DNA of 64,000 bases from Rhodocollybia butyracea (taxonomy: Eukaryota; Basidiomycota; Agaricomycetes; Agaricales; Omphalotaceae). The notes below the pieces were generated by a model. It saw only the letters and a program-made list of their open reading frames with translations. It did no database searches and was not told the DNA's origin. Numbering within the stretch: position 1 is the stretch's first letter; each line of letters starts with the position of its first letter. The DNA is taken from NCBI GenBank assembly GCA_015501585.1, contig JADNRY010000157.1:83230-147229 (forward strand), in the 5' to 3' direction. The position numbers were made by a program, and so were the translations under genes. This document shows, in pieces, positions 45,746-56,537 of the stretch.

Positions 45746-45937
45746 TGTAAAAAACAGCAGTCAGTCAACACAAGGTCGACAGCATACTCACCTGAGAGTG
45801 TAAGGGTGTTACAGGAGCTGTAGAGAGTGCTTGTTGAGAGCAGAACAAGTGTCCAGACAAATAGTATGATTCTTGGTTATTGTTACAGGAAAATATCTAC
45901 AGTATTTATACTACAGAATATAATAAACCCTATAACA
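45746..45937 (-). repeat. Copia 5' LTR
   Basis: On the minus strand the segment starts TGTTATAGGGTTTATTATAT, contains a TATA-like AGTATAAATACTG, and ends TTTTTTACA, giving TGT...ACA ends over 192 bp. It is followed at once by GGTTATGGGCCCCGG, a plausible tRNA primer site. With no second LTR in the window, the borders rest on these signals alone. Confidence 0.55.
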
Positions 45938-47415
45938 ATGTATGAGTCTACTTGAGTTCTACTGCTAAACATAGTGCATATACATGTGCATAATGTACCT
46001 AGAAGATGGAGTCTGTATGGTAATTCTATAGGTATTGTTCATAGGTACTGCAAGGCAGCGTACAAGCTATGTATCATAAGACTAATAGCGAATGGCATAA
46101 TTGACTACATCTATACAAACCTGTGTAGAGGCTGCGTCTAGTGTTTGAGGGTGAGTTTCAACATAGCATATACTGACAGTTCATTGATTGTATAGCAAGT
46201 GCATCTAGTCGACTCACATTACTGATTAGATACGACTCATAACTTGGTAATCTAGTTTCAACAATCTGCTGTCCTAAGGAGTAGTACTTAACATACTCAA
46301 GACCTCTTGCAGACATCTGCACAAGAGGACATCTGCGCCTTACTAGTACTTTTGGATGGTAATGCTGGTAGTTTATCTTATTGGTATGTGTTGGCGCTGC
46401 ACCATCCGTTTCCTGAGCCTGCCGGAGGGTTTATCTGAACTTTTATTCCTTCTAGATATTGTTGATGAGCAAGTATGGGCTGTATGCCTGTATTCAGGCC
46501 CAGTGAAAACCCCCGCCGGCCTGAGCTGACATGTGCCAGCATGTGCTGGGAATATCTGGGATGAACTGGGATTATCCGTCTTGCGGATAATCCCAGAATT
46601 TGGCCATTTCCTATGTTGTGGTCTGGGCTGGTCTGGGTATATCTGGGTATATCTGACCAAAATCACACTGAAAATGAAAATTTGGTTTTTCTATACAATT
46701 GAGTTTCTCTGGGATCATCTGGGATCATCTGGGCTTAGCTGCACATAATACTTATTACATATTACTGAAATTATGATGGTCTGGGATGGTCTGAGTGAAT
46801 GTATTGAGATATCAACTACTACGAATACGTATGAATACGACACATACTACATATACATACATTAAGCTGACTACAGAGAAACATGTGTAAGGGCAGTGCT
46901 ACATCTACAGTGCATGGTTACAGGTGTTATATGACATGTTGGCACAGTGGGATATTGACTTGTTGAAACAACTCTGAGAGGCTAACAGGCTACAGCGAGA
47001 AAAGGTTATCCAAAGACCGATAGCTCACCTTTGACGTATAGAGGAAAAGATGAAAGTGGTAGAATGCGGCATACCAGTGTGATACAACATCAACGAACCA
47101 GCAAGAGCTAATCAAAAAAAAAATTTTGTTCAAGAGATTATTCAAGAAAAGGTTAAAATAGCTCACCTTGGGAATAGCCTAGCCCAATGAATCCATGCTT
47201 GAGTCAAGAGTTTAAAGTGGGTTGAGGATATGTTGAAGAGTAAATCTCGAGAATTTGAGCCAGCTTGCACAGAGCCTTAACTTGGAGAAGTTGAAATGGC
47301 AGTGAAGAGAGAAAGAGCGATGGAATTTTTTTTAAAATGTCGAAGCTTATCACATGTTGGGCCGGGCCGGAAATTTGGGACTCTGAGTTGGAGCGACAAA
47401 GACAAAGTGAAAGAC
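45938..47415. other. Intergenic region with CTGGGAT repeats and a perfect hairpin
   Basis: No gene recognised. Around 46530-46740 the sequence is rich in TCTGGGAT/TATCTGGGTA units. 46566-46596 is a perfect 13-bp hairpin, CTGGGATTATCCG with a 5-nt loop, TCTTG. This may be a further small repeat family. Confidence 0.4.
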
Positions 47416-47418
47416 TAA

Positions 47419-48598
47419 CACCGGGGGCAAGGACCGGCGCAGTTGATTTCCCACTGCCATTAACGCAGTGGTCAACGCAGTAGGCAACGCAGTTGAAATG
47501 ACATCATCCAATTTAAAAATTGGCACATGACTGATAACTGTCACTGATTTCAATACTCTTGTCCTTGATGTACGTACGTACCTACGCAAATCTTGCCATG
47601 AGTACCCCGCAGCGACACAATACCATAAATAACACAGCCCCCAGAACTGATGAAAGGCACATTCAAACTTCAATGAGAAACACAGAAGGAATTTTTCTTT
47701 TGCAGATTTTTTAAGACTTAAAGCTAGCCCTTAAGGCTTAGATAGGGAATAGTAATACTTACGATCAGGCTACTATGAGCATGTAGTAAGTCATTCTTAC
47801 AGTCAACACTTGAGCTTTTTACAAGCTTTCTTTGACAAGTGTTTTCCTGTTTTGTGCATGTGTGAATCATCGACACCATGGCAGTCTAAGTATCCCAAAT
47901 CAAGATGCAAACGAAGTGAGTTATCTTTCTTGACTCTGGTGCAATGTATGGGGCCCAAAAATAAACAGACAGCTGATACAAGATGCTCTATATCCGCTGG
48001 TTTCATACTGGTGCAAGTGCACCTGCTAGTGGCCTTGCAAAGGGCCCGCTGATCAGGCCCAGGCCTGGTCCCAGCAGCCCCTCTGAGGAGTCTCCCTCCC
48101 TCCCTCCCTCTATTTACAAACACTTCTCTGTTAATATCCTCCACATAGAAGTTGCTTCCAGCTCTGCCCATAGCTCAAGCCATAGCCACTCTAGGACTGT
48201 AAGTATTCTCAGCTACATCTACATTTTATGATAGCCATTTTTTGTGCCTGGTTATAGTTATTCTCAGCTTATAGTTTCATGCTTTAGAAGTTCAGAACAT
48301 GAACAATTTGGATGCCTTTGCACATGCCAACTCGGCAACTTAACTACTTGCTTGGATTGCTTGCCATATACTGCCAGTATCATTGATATGGAAGCATCAT
48401 TGCTCTATGTACTAAGTCTAACCCTTTTCCAGACTCCGATCCAGCCTAAGTATAACAGGAAGACTCATCAACTCTCGAACAATGAACAAGAGCACATTCA
48501 GATCTACCACGTGCATGCATGACGTCAATCTGTCAACTGCGTTACCAACTGCATTAATGGCAGTGGGAAATCAACTGCGCCGGTCCTTGCCCCCGGTG
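47419..48598. mobile_element. Non-autonomous TIR element with TAA target duplication
   Basis: The left end CACCGGGGGCAAGGACCGGC is inverted at the right end (48579-48598), and the similarity extends through GCAGTTGATTTCCCACTGCC to about 90 bp per side with small indels. TAA flanks both ends (47416-47418 and 48599-48601). The 1180-bp interior has only short frames (47803-48171 minus, 47810-48052 plus) without a transposase motif and a (CCCT)n patch at 48089-48108. A 3-bp TAA duplication fits PIF/Harbinger; the CAC ends would also fit a CACTA relative such as Plavaka. Confidence 0.75.
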
Positions 48599-48601
48599 TA
48601 A

Positions 48602-49540
48602 CTCAAATACTTGAGCTCAAAAGTTGCACATGGCGCTACTAGCTCAAACTCGAACTCAATTATTCAGAATATATCTCTCACGGGTGTAACATGGATTGAA
48701 TTGAAACAAAATTTGCCCCTCATTTGGCCAGCTGTACACAGACCTGCCCAGCGCTACCCAGAGCTACTTGGATATGCCGGAAATTCCCAGATCAGCTCGG
48801 TGCGGCTTTTCACTGGGATTCAGGTTCAAAAGCCATCAAGATATCATACTTGATGACTTTACTTATTAATGCAAAAATAAATCATTTAATGGCATCTCAA
48901 CTGAGGTCAGGTACGTAGTATATAATAACATTGGCCGAAGTGTAAACACTCAGTGCAAAATTAATTTCTTCCCTAGTCTCGAGAATCCAGACCATCTATA
49001 ATTTGAAATTTATTTCTTCCCTGCACTTCCCGCCAACGGTAAACGGCACACAATGCTTGCTCCTGTACCCGTTCCTCTGCTGCAATTTCCATCTCTTCAA
49101 TATCAAGCAAAAGCTATAGTGATAATGCATCAGATTTGAAGTCATAATTTGAGTCCATCGAGGGAATGAGCGCTTATCAATCTTATCTCCAAGAACTTCT
49201 AGAAATCCTAGTCAAATAAAGTGGTTTATACTAAATGATGGGTTTAGAGATATTATCTAGGATCCTAGAGGCCACGGGAAGTCATCCACTATCAACTTGA
49301 TACCAGATAATGCATATATGTAGCTGTAAATGATGTACTGCAGTAGCCTGGCCACAGTAATCTATCCTAGGGAGTTGTCGCTGTCTTCAGGACGGCTTCA
49401 GGATGGGTCCCTCTGTCTGCCTAACTCCCTTTCTCCGCAAAACAACAAACCTGAGTTGGATAGAAGCACGTTCATTCTAGTGACGGGGTGATGAGTATCC
49501 TCTACAATATAATCAATTCAAGCTATATTATACAAATAAT
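48602..49540. other. Intergenic, nothing recognised
   Basis: No exon or repeat with clear borders was found. CTAGGGAT-like pieces near 49260 and 49370 are unremarkable. Confidence 0.4.
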
Positions 49541-49544
49541 GGAT

Positions 49545-52500
49545 CTATTTTTTGGCCTTTGTACCCTTTTTATCCCTGCGCACGAAGATTTTCTTGGTTT
49601 CTTCTGTAAGTGCAGTTCCTAGTGTGAAAGAAGGGCCAGGATCCGTATATTCAGTATTTCCATCATATAGATAGTCTACCAGCATGCCCTCCGTAAATTT
49701 CTTCCTCTCTCCCTGCGGTATATCCAAGTAATGGCAAACCACAAAAGTGGCAACCTCGTGAGCAACCTCTTTGTATATTTTGGCAGCTTTATCCTGGTTC
49801 TCTTGCTCTCCTGCATCCTCGCCGTTAAAATATCGAGCGGGGAATAGAATCATTAAGCAGAGCGCTGCGATTGCTCGCCTGTAAAACACTAAGTAGAAAC
49901 CGGGAATTCAGACCATGTTTCCAGGGTGGCATTCAAGAAAGTTACCTCGTTTTGTAAGCCCATGTAGCGCGAGAAGCATTTGTTCGAGTGTTTCATAGGT
50001 GCCGATGTGTACTTGATTCGTGATGTTGTTGTTGGCAAGATGCTGAATACGACGCGCCGTCTCCGTCAAGTGCATCGTGTCGTAGCCGTAGGAATGAGAA
50101 CCAAAAGCAACACAGGGAGCAGGTGTGTAGACCAGATGAAGTATGAAGGGCGGTTGAAAGCTGCTACTTATTAACTCAATACTGGCATAAATTTAGGAAC
50201 TCACAAAATATATTACTTCCACATTCCAAACCTCAGACCACATATCTGGGCCTCGTGATGGATACAGGGGGATCTTTTTCCTGTTGTGCTTGGCTTTCTT
50301 GAAGCCTTTGAGCCATTTTTCGTGTTCTTCAAGGCTGGAGGCGATTATGCTAGCAACGTCTTGGAAATGTTCAGCTAGTTGCTCCAGGGGCAGCTTAGCC
50401 ATGGAAGGATCCTTCAGCGATAAAACAGCCCAGATCTTTGGTTGCGGGTCATTTCGGTCCCCCGCGACTTGTCCTCCGACTGCGTATCCTGCAGTGTCTA
50501 CGTGGGGGTATGTGAAAGTTCCTGCCATATGTAACAGCCCCCATTTCGAAGCTAGCTGATTGGATAGATACGACAGCTTACTCCTCCCTCGATACAACAT
50601 ATCCGAGTTCATTTGCTCAGCTGAAATCTTGCCGTCATTTAGGAGACTAATGAAAAAGAGACAGAGGGAGTGAAAATATGATAACAGTCAAAACCAATCA
50701 ACGCACTGGAAGGGATGAGGGATAGTTTCAATGGCAACAGGAAAGTCTAGGAGCATATGAACATGGCTGGGTTTTTTCATGTTTTCTAGGAACGCTGGCA
50801 ATGTTCCACTGCCATAAGGTTGTCCTGGGTCCCTTGCCCTAAGCTCCATGTCTGCACTACATCGTTAGCGTCTTCTCCTTTGAATGAAAACATGTTTTAC
50901 CATGGTATGTTATAGCTTGAGCTTGGCTCGAGCCAGCTCCAAGCGTATAAGTAATATCTTCCAGTGTGTCCACACATCTTGGGCCTACAGGCGGCACTGC
51001 ATTTGGGAGAACCACAACGAAAGATTTAGCCATAAGGCTACGGATGTCTTTGACCAAGGAGGCCAGGTTGCCGTCATAAGATCTAGAGTCTAGATAACGC
51101 ACAATGGATTGCTCGGGCGGAGCTACATTCGCGGGATCTGCCATCCATTTCACCGCCTTGGCATCCTAAAAAAGAGTCATTAACGCTGGCTCATGTTAGC
51201 ATTCGGAGTACCTACTGCTTCTAGAATATTTCCTGAATGTGTGTCATTTCTCAACTCCGGTAGAACAGTCTTCCACCCATTTGGCCATACTTGAACTTCT
51301 GCTTGCTCTCCCACATGCGATCCCAGAACCTCGACAGTAAAATCACTTGGTTCAAAAACCAGTTCGGGGTAATAATGGGGCCCTATTGGATGAGTGGGTG
51401 GGCGATATTTTGTCACAAAACCCGGCGGTGAGAGTCGCGCGGAGATGAGCGAATCTGGTACTGGAGTGAGCGGTGAATCGGGGCTGAGCTGTGAGCCCGT
51501 TGGATTGGGGCTAATAGACAATTCAGTTATAACGACGAGACGAGCGTTCAAGGTTGACGGTGGTCCCTCCAAATTGGAAATGGTATGAGCACTGTCAATA
51601 GAATCAGTTGAGACAAGTGAGGCTTCCGACTGGCTCACTAATTGTGATGCTGGAGGCTCAGAAAGGCCTGATGTGCATTGAGACACAGACAAATGTGGTG
51701 CCTCTCTGAGCGTAACAGGAGAGGTATGGGCACTGACTGGCGGAGGCGAATCCACCATAGAACCACCAGTAACATTAACAGGAATTCCTTGGGAAGGTAA
51801 ACTCTGTGTGGGGTTTGGAGACTGGACGGGGTGACTAATTGACGAGCTGGCAAAATCCATGAATTGGATATGGTCTGCAGGAGGATCATGCACATCTCTG
51901 ACCAGATCATAGTAGTTATTCTTGCGTAAAGGTGTATGGAATGATTGAGGAGAGTCTCCATTCATGAAAGAAGCTGGATCATAATGGAGGTTCATGACAG
52001 GGGAAATTGATCGTGGACGTGGGATGACACTTCCTGCATAGGAGTGGGAAAACGAGGTTTCGCGATCGATTGAAGACCAGTTGTGGCTTGAGATTGGCCC
52101 GCAATATTGACTGAAACCCGGCTGCCAAGGCACACTCGATAGCCTGGATTCATAATCATTATGGTATGGTAAACCATTTGGGACACCCCACCCACGTAAG
52201 TGATCGAATAAAGGCCCCCTCAATGATTCAGGTTCGAGGCCCCCATAATGCGGAGGAATTACTCCGAAATCTACATCGTTTTGGATGGAAAATGAGCTTG
52301 CACCACCAGTGGAAGATGTTCTTGAAGAACTCGCTTCAGATTTGCCTAGGTACTCTGGAGAAAAATATGCCCGTTGTTCGGTATAATGTGATCCTGTTTC
52401 AACTTCGCGACGATAGCGTGGCTAAGAAATCGTCATTTACATGAAACAAATTCGCCAAAGCTAGACCAACCTCCATTGAAGGCTCCAGGCCTAACTGTTC

Positions 52501-52577
52501 ATGTGTCTGGGTCTGCGAATCAGTAGTCGAGGTCTGAAAATCGGTGGCCTTTGCCTTGAGCCTCATACTGTGTCCGG
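49545..52577 (-). CDS. JmjC/cupin-like dioxygenase with Ser/Pro-rich N terminus
   Basis: A possible start is MRLKAKATDFQTSTTDSQTQ at 52565. Exons then run through FGVIPPHYGGLEPESLRGPL and a long Ser/Pro-rich region (52223-51180, about 347 codons). A short exon at 51153-50930 (EDITYTLGAGSSQAQAITYH), one near 50850-50690 (PSHVHMLLDFPVAIETIPHP) and one at 50612-50205 follow. The last of these reads SKWGLLHMAGTFTYPHVDTA, with an HxD pair that fits Fe(II) binding in the JmjC-like proteins common in basidiomycetes. The final exon 49889-49545 ends in a Lys-rich tail, DKKGTKAKK. The distal His is not assigned. The substrate is unknown. Several 50-nt introns are implied; borders are approximate. Confidence 0.65.
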
Positions 52578-53530
52578 GGTTTTCATCATGTTCCAAGAAC
52601 GAAAAGACTTTACTTACCGATAGTTGGCATTCACAGTTTTGTTTTGATGCCGTATACATGCAGCTTTCGTTTCACTTATGAACATGTTAACACCCGTGCA
52701 CTTAAGTTATGGTCAAAGTACTATTTACTCTTGCATTGCTTTTTGTTTCCATTTTCTGTTACTTTCTTTCTGTGCTTCAGTTTTAGGCATCTTAATCTGG
52801 TGTGTACAAGTAAGAGGACCAGTAGTATGATTCTATAACCTTGAAGTCTTACTTCAAAGTTCAAAAGACGAAAAGAGGCGAAGTAAATCCAAGTTGAAGT
52901 TCAAAGTTCAATTCACCCATCACGTGCTAGTCAAGAGCAACACGTGGAAAACGAGACTGGACTCGAGACTCTCAATGACCATTGACAATGAGACAAAATT
53001 TTCTATCCGTTTCCATCTGAACACTGATGAAAACTGCATCTTACCCGACTCTTCCTTGACTGTGCCCGACCACCAACGCTAGAACCAGCAAAAATATCTA
53101 TGTAACAACCAGGACAAATGAAAACCAACTGTTCGGTTCGTGAGTTACACAAGTCGGGGAATTTGGAAAGTCGAAAAGCTGGGGCAAGTCAAGGCGTATG
53201 TCGACAAAGTGGGGAAAATAGCGCGTGTTGACGTGTTGCTGCAATCTGGTTTATTCCCTCTCTCTCGTACTACCATCATCACTACTGGCTTGTATTACGC
53301 TGCCAATTTCGGCACCTTTTTCATGCAATAGCAAGTTTGGAGATATTGTAAAGTTAAAAGAGTATCGAGGGGATTATAAAGACCAGGTATGACTTTTCTA
53401 TTCCTCCAACGCATCATTAACATCGCCAAATAACATACCTCTCATTTCAGCCATTGCATCGTCGCATCATCTCTTGCTCCCCCCAACGCATTGTCACATC
53501 TCTCTATCTCTCTTGCCCCACATCGCATCA
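52578..53530. other. Intergenic, nothing recognised
   Basis: Short frames only. A CT-rich tract with ATCTCTCTATCTCTCTTGCC-like sequence starts near 53490 just before the LINE remnant. Confidence 0.4.
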
Positions 53531-53539
53531 TCTCTGGCT

Positions 53540-53975
53540 CACGCGTCGTTGCAATCACCTGGCATCGGCCAGCCAGCTTGTCTTCACAGTCTATCATTCC
53601 AACGGGCTGGGCGGTCCAGCAACAGGAGGCCACTGTCTGTGGAGTTACACTGTCACCTACCTCGTAGTCGCACCGCCGCAGTCCGTGTCTATCGCCGCAA
53701 GCTTGAAAAGCACCAGGATGACTTGTGGAAAAAGTCCCCTCGTTACGCGAAATTCAAAGATATTGATAGCGCCAGCCACAAAGGCCATCACTATTCTCAC
53801 TCAGCTTCGCACTGGTCATATTCCTGTCCAGAAGCACCCCTGTAACATCAAGCGCGCTGACTCGCCTACATGTCCATGTTGCCATCATCACCTGGAAACA
53901 GTATTTCACTATCTCTAAGTTCAGTGCTCAGCGCACCGGGAGGCGAGGAGTCGTCTACGACAGATCGACCGCAGG
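53540..53975 (+). pseudogene. LINE-type retrotransposon C-terminal remnant
   Basis: RRKLEKHQDDLWKKSPRYAK (in one frame) and ITILTQLRTGHIPVQKHPCN with DSPTCPCCHHHLETVFHYL (in another) match the end of fungal non-LTR reverse transcriptase/RNase H proteins, where a long QLRTGHIPLN motif is followed by a CxxC...H zinc-like motif. A frameshift near 53765-53775 separates the two, and the text is off frame again after 53918. The 5' part is missing, as expected for a 5'-truncated LINE copy. Confidence 0.65.
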
Positions 53976-54819
53976 TAACATTGGAACATGGGCTCCCTCC
54001 TCACATCACCTTGTACTCTCTCTCTCATTGATTCCTCCCTCATTTCTCTCTCGTCTCCCCCACATTCCTCCCTCATCTCCCTCTCATCTTCTTGCAGCCA
54101 AATATTATCGATTCTCACCGATTGTCAGGAACATCTGCGACAACTTGGGGTCGGGAAAAGGTTACCCAGGCTGTCCTTCTTGTACTTTTGCCGGTACTCG
54201 TGCTTTTCTTCCTCTTTCTTTCCGTGAAGATGATGTATTCGTCGGACGTTCGGATGAGCTAGCGCTGCTGGTGAAAGGAAGAGGTGGGGAGTCATCTTCG
54301 GAGCTGGTATGTTTTTGGGAGAGGACCTTTACCGATGTCGCGACAGTCGTACGTAAGAGACCAACGGGTCAGCGTTGAATATTTCATGATCGAAGGCATT
54401 GTCGGTGCACCCGTTGGCAGCTTAGGTGAATACCATCCTCTAAGCGTTGAACGCGCGGATCCTCTCCAGCGGCGGGTAACTCCTCGATACTAGTACCAGT
54501 AAGGTGATACCAGCTCATGTTACTAGTGAAGTGTTAGTAAGATAATAAAGGAAAATTTGACTGAAATTAGATACTCTGGCGCCTTGTCACCTGCACCGCC
54601 AACGACGGCAGCACTTGGTTGCATGAGCAGAACATTACAAGAACCAAGGCTGAAAAATAGAAAGAAGAGAGAAGAGAAGAAATGGGACAAAGAACCTGGA
54701 TTTACCTGGAATGGCAGCGCAGGTAATAGCAATAACTTTGGAGTAACTCGAGAGTCATGCGCCGTGACATTGTGCGGATCCTCACGCGAGGTAGAGGAAA
54801 GTGGAAATCGATAGAAGGA

Positions 54820-55062
54820 GAATGATATGAGGAGAATGATGGAAGGAGAACGGGAGGAGAATAGAAGGAGAATGGGAGGAGAATGGGAGGAGAATGGGAG
54901 GAGAATGATCGAAGCCGGGAGGAGAATGATTGAAACTGGGAGGAGAATGATGGGAGGAGAATGGGAGGAGAATGATCGAAGCCGGGAGGAGAATGATCGA
55001 AGCTGGGAGGAGAATGATGGGAGGAGAATGGGAGGAGAATGATCAAAGCTGGGAGGAGAATG
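54820..55062. repeat. GGGAGGAGAATGAT minisatellite
   Basis: About 20 imperfect units of GGGAGGAGAAT or GGGAGGAGAATGATCGAAGC are arranged in tandem. The same unit appears in reverse orientation at 60705-60736 (CTTCCTCCCATCATTCTCCT and CCCAG). The two occurrences mark both ends of the inverted segment 55063-60715. Long frames on both strands here are a by-product of the repeat. Confidence 0.8.
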
Positions 55063-55460
55063 GAAGGCTGCTGACTGCTGAGTTCTCATCTCGCTGTAGC
55101 CAGGGTTTGACAGCTTGGTATACCAGTCAGAGTTCTAACGACACTGACGTTCCCTTGGGGAAATGGGCTAATTTACGAGAGGAGTTCATATCCACCGTAA
55201 CATACCTGATGGTGGCTATCAAGTCTGGGTATGGAAGGTGCTGGAGACAGGCCAAATGGGTTGGCAGGGAGTGGATGGCGACACAATCATTCACCCAGCA
55301 ATCGCAGACCGGGCTGCGTCTGACTCGCATTGGAAAACCTAGCTGGGTTTTGACCAATACCCTCACAACTTACGAGTCACGCAAAATACTACGTCAGGCG
55401 AGATCTCAAAGTCAACCACGAATGGCCTCAAATAGGTCACAGGAGAATAGGATAGGATAG
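55063..55460 (+). pseudogene. 3' part of the duplicated gene, cut off by inversion
   Basis: This frame encodes SQGLTAWYTSQSSNDTDVPL, shifts near 55180-55200, and continues with GLRLTRIGKPSWVLTNTLTT, closely related to the last exon of the gene at 2466-3415. It starts abruptly beside the minisatellite, and the first part of the gene is found 5.7 kb away on the opposite strand at 60720-60837. It therefore lacks its 5' exons. Confidence 0.7.
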
Positions 55461-55489
55461 GTTCAATTTACTTACCTGTCTGCCTGCCT

Positions 55490-56040
55490 TCATATCTTCC
55501 AGTCACAATACATGATTTTAGCGATGCTCACTGGAACCCGACCGTATACGGCCATCACTATTGTTCAGGTATGGCTGAAACCGTATTTTCAGTAATTACT
55601 GTAAATCTATTCCAGTAAATACCCCCCATGTGAGGGGGTCGTGCGTCAGGGAAGTTGTAAGTTCGATGTTCAGGTGAATAGGTTTTTCCAGAAACCATGG
55701 CCATCCGGCATCGGGATATCATGATGAGAGTGACATGTGAATCCCGATATCGGTACGAAAAATAGACGTAAAACTAATACACCTGATATGTAAGCCTGGC
55801 TGAGCAAATTGGATCCACGCCGTAGTAGCAGTAATTATTAAGGTAAGTGACTGTACGTGTATCTTCAGGAAAGAAACCTGGTTGAAGAATAAAACCAGCG
55901 CTGGCCAAGACGACTCAATGTCGCTCTGTCCATCTGCAACATTACGGCTGGGTACAAGACTAGTGTTGACATATCGTTTGGACTCAGATATGTATCCAGC
56001 AAGTCGTGTCAGTTCAGCTGCCTGAAACATGCAGGAAACT
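55490..56040. repeat. Segmental duplicate, second copy, block 2 (inverted)
   Basis: The reverse complement of about 1850-2440, shown by shared TCTTCAGGAAAGAAACCTGG at 55862 and GGCTGGGTACAAGACTAGTG at 55947. Together with the flanking blocks it forms an inverted copy of the left part of the first locus. Confidence 0.75.
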
Positions 56041-56094
56041 GGGAGCATCAAGGATTGATATATTTGATGGCATTCAAAGCTCATGTATATTCCT

Positions 56095-56185
56095 GTAGTG
56101 TAGCGGTAGTGCTCCCCGGCTGTGATCAACGCCGGCCCTGACTGTCCCCTACTACTCCAGGTCCCCGGTTCGAGTCCCAGATCAT
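56095..56185 (+). ncRNA. tRNA-like element with A and B boxes, possibly SINE-derived
   Basis: TAGTGTAGCGGTAGTGC (A-box-like) is followed by CCCCGGC...GCCGG and, 60 bp on, by GGTTCGAGTCCC, a good B box. The acceptor and anticodon arms do not fold as a normal tRNA, and no 3' tail is seen. A related A box, TAGTGTAGTGATTAAGT, lies on the minus strand near 37610-37630 in the decayed Copia 3' end. It is more likely a tRNA-derived SINE head or pseudogene than a working tRNA. Confidence 0.35.
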
Positions 56186-56537
56186 ACATTATCTTCCGTT
56201 GGTTAACCTATTCCTGTCTTTATTTCATATCATTTTAAATTTTTAGGGAAAGGCTTTTTGTACTAGAAGATTATTGCCCAATGGCGATGAGCTTAAGAGA
56301 GAATTTAGACACCCGTTAGATGATATTATTTCCTACGCATTTCAAGATGATGACATCGAGAACAAGAACAATCGCATCGAGAACGAGGAAAATCGCAAGA
56401 ACAAGGACAATGAAGGGGATTGCTAGTAGCGATCTGAATCATGAGTGCTTAATCGCCATTTACACTCCGGAATTATTTAAATATCCTGCGTTAGGCTAGC
56501 AAAAAAGATAACACCATACAGCTTCATTCCTGGTAGT
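56186..56537. other. Intergenic, nothing recognised
   Basis: AT-rich with AACAAGAACAATCGCATCG-type simple repeats near 56360. Confidence 0.4.

Larger units (their letters stand above)
37502..45937 (-). mobile_element. Ty1/Copia LTR retrotransposon, decayed and multiply interrupted
   Basis: Reading on the minus strand from 45937: an LTR (45937-45746), a primer-binding-site-like GGTTATGGGCCCCGG next to it, a gag start at 44997, protease, integrase, reverse transcriptase and RNase H in Copia order, down to about 37650. The second LTR is not found; the 3' end is replaced by repeats at 37190-37501. Insertions inside it: a MITE-like element in gag (44454-44815), about 1.77 kb in the reverse transcriptase region, and a second MITE-like element in RNase H (37746-38118). 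Stops and frameshifts add to the decay. Confidence 0.85.

Noticed and set aside
54523..55089. Long frames on both strands over the minisatellite
   Set aside because: Tandem repeats of GGGAGGAGAAT lack stops in several frames; the peptides are pure low complexity.
56095..56185. A functional tRNA gene
   Set aside because: A and B boxes are present, but acceptor and anticodon stems do not form and the anticodon loop would be 10 nt.
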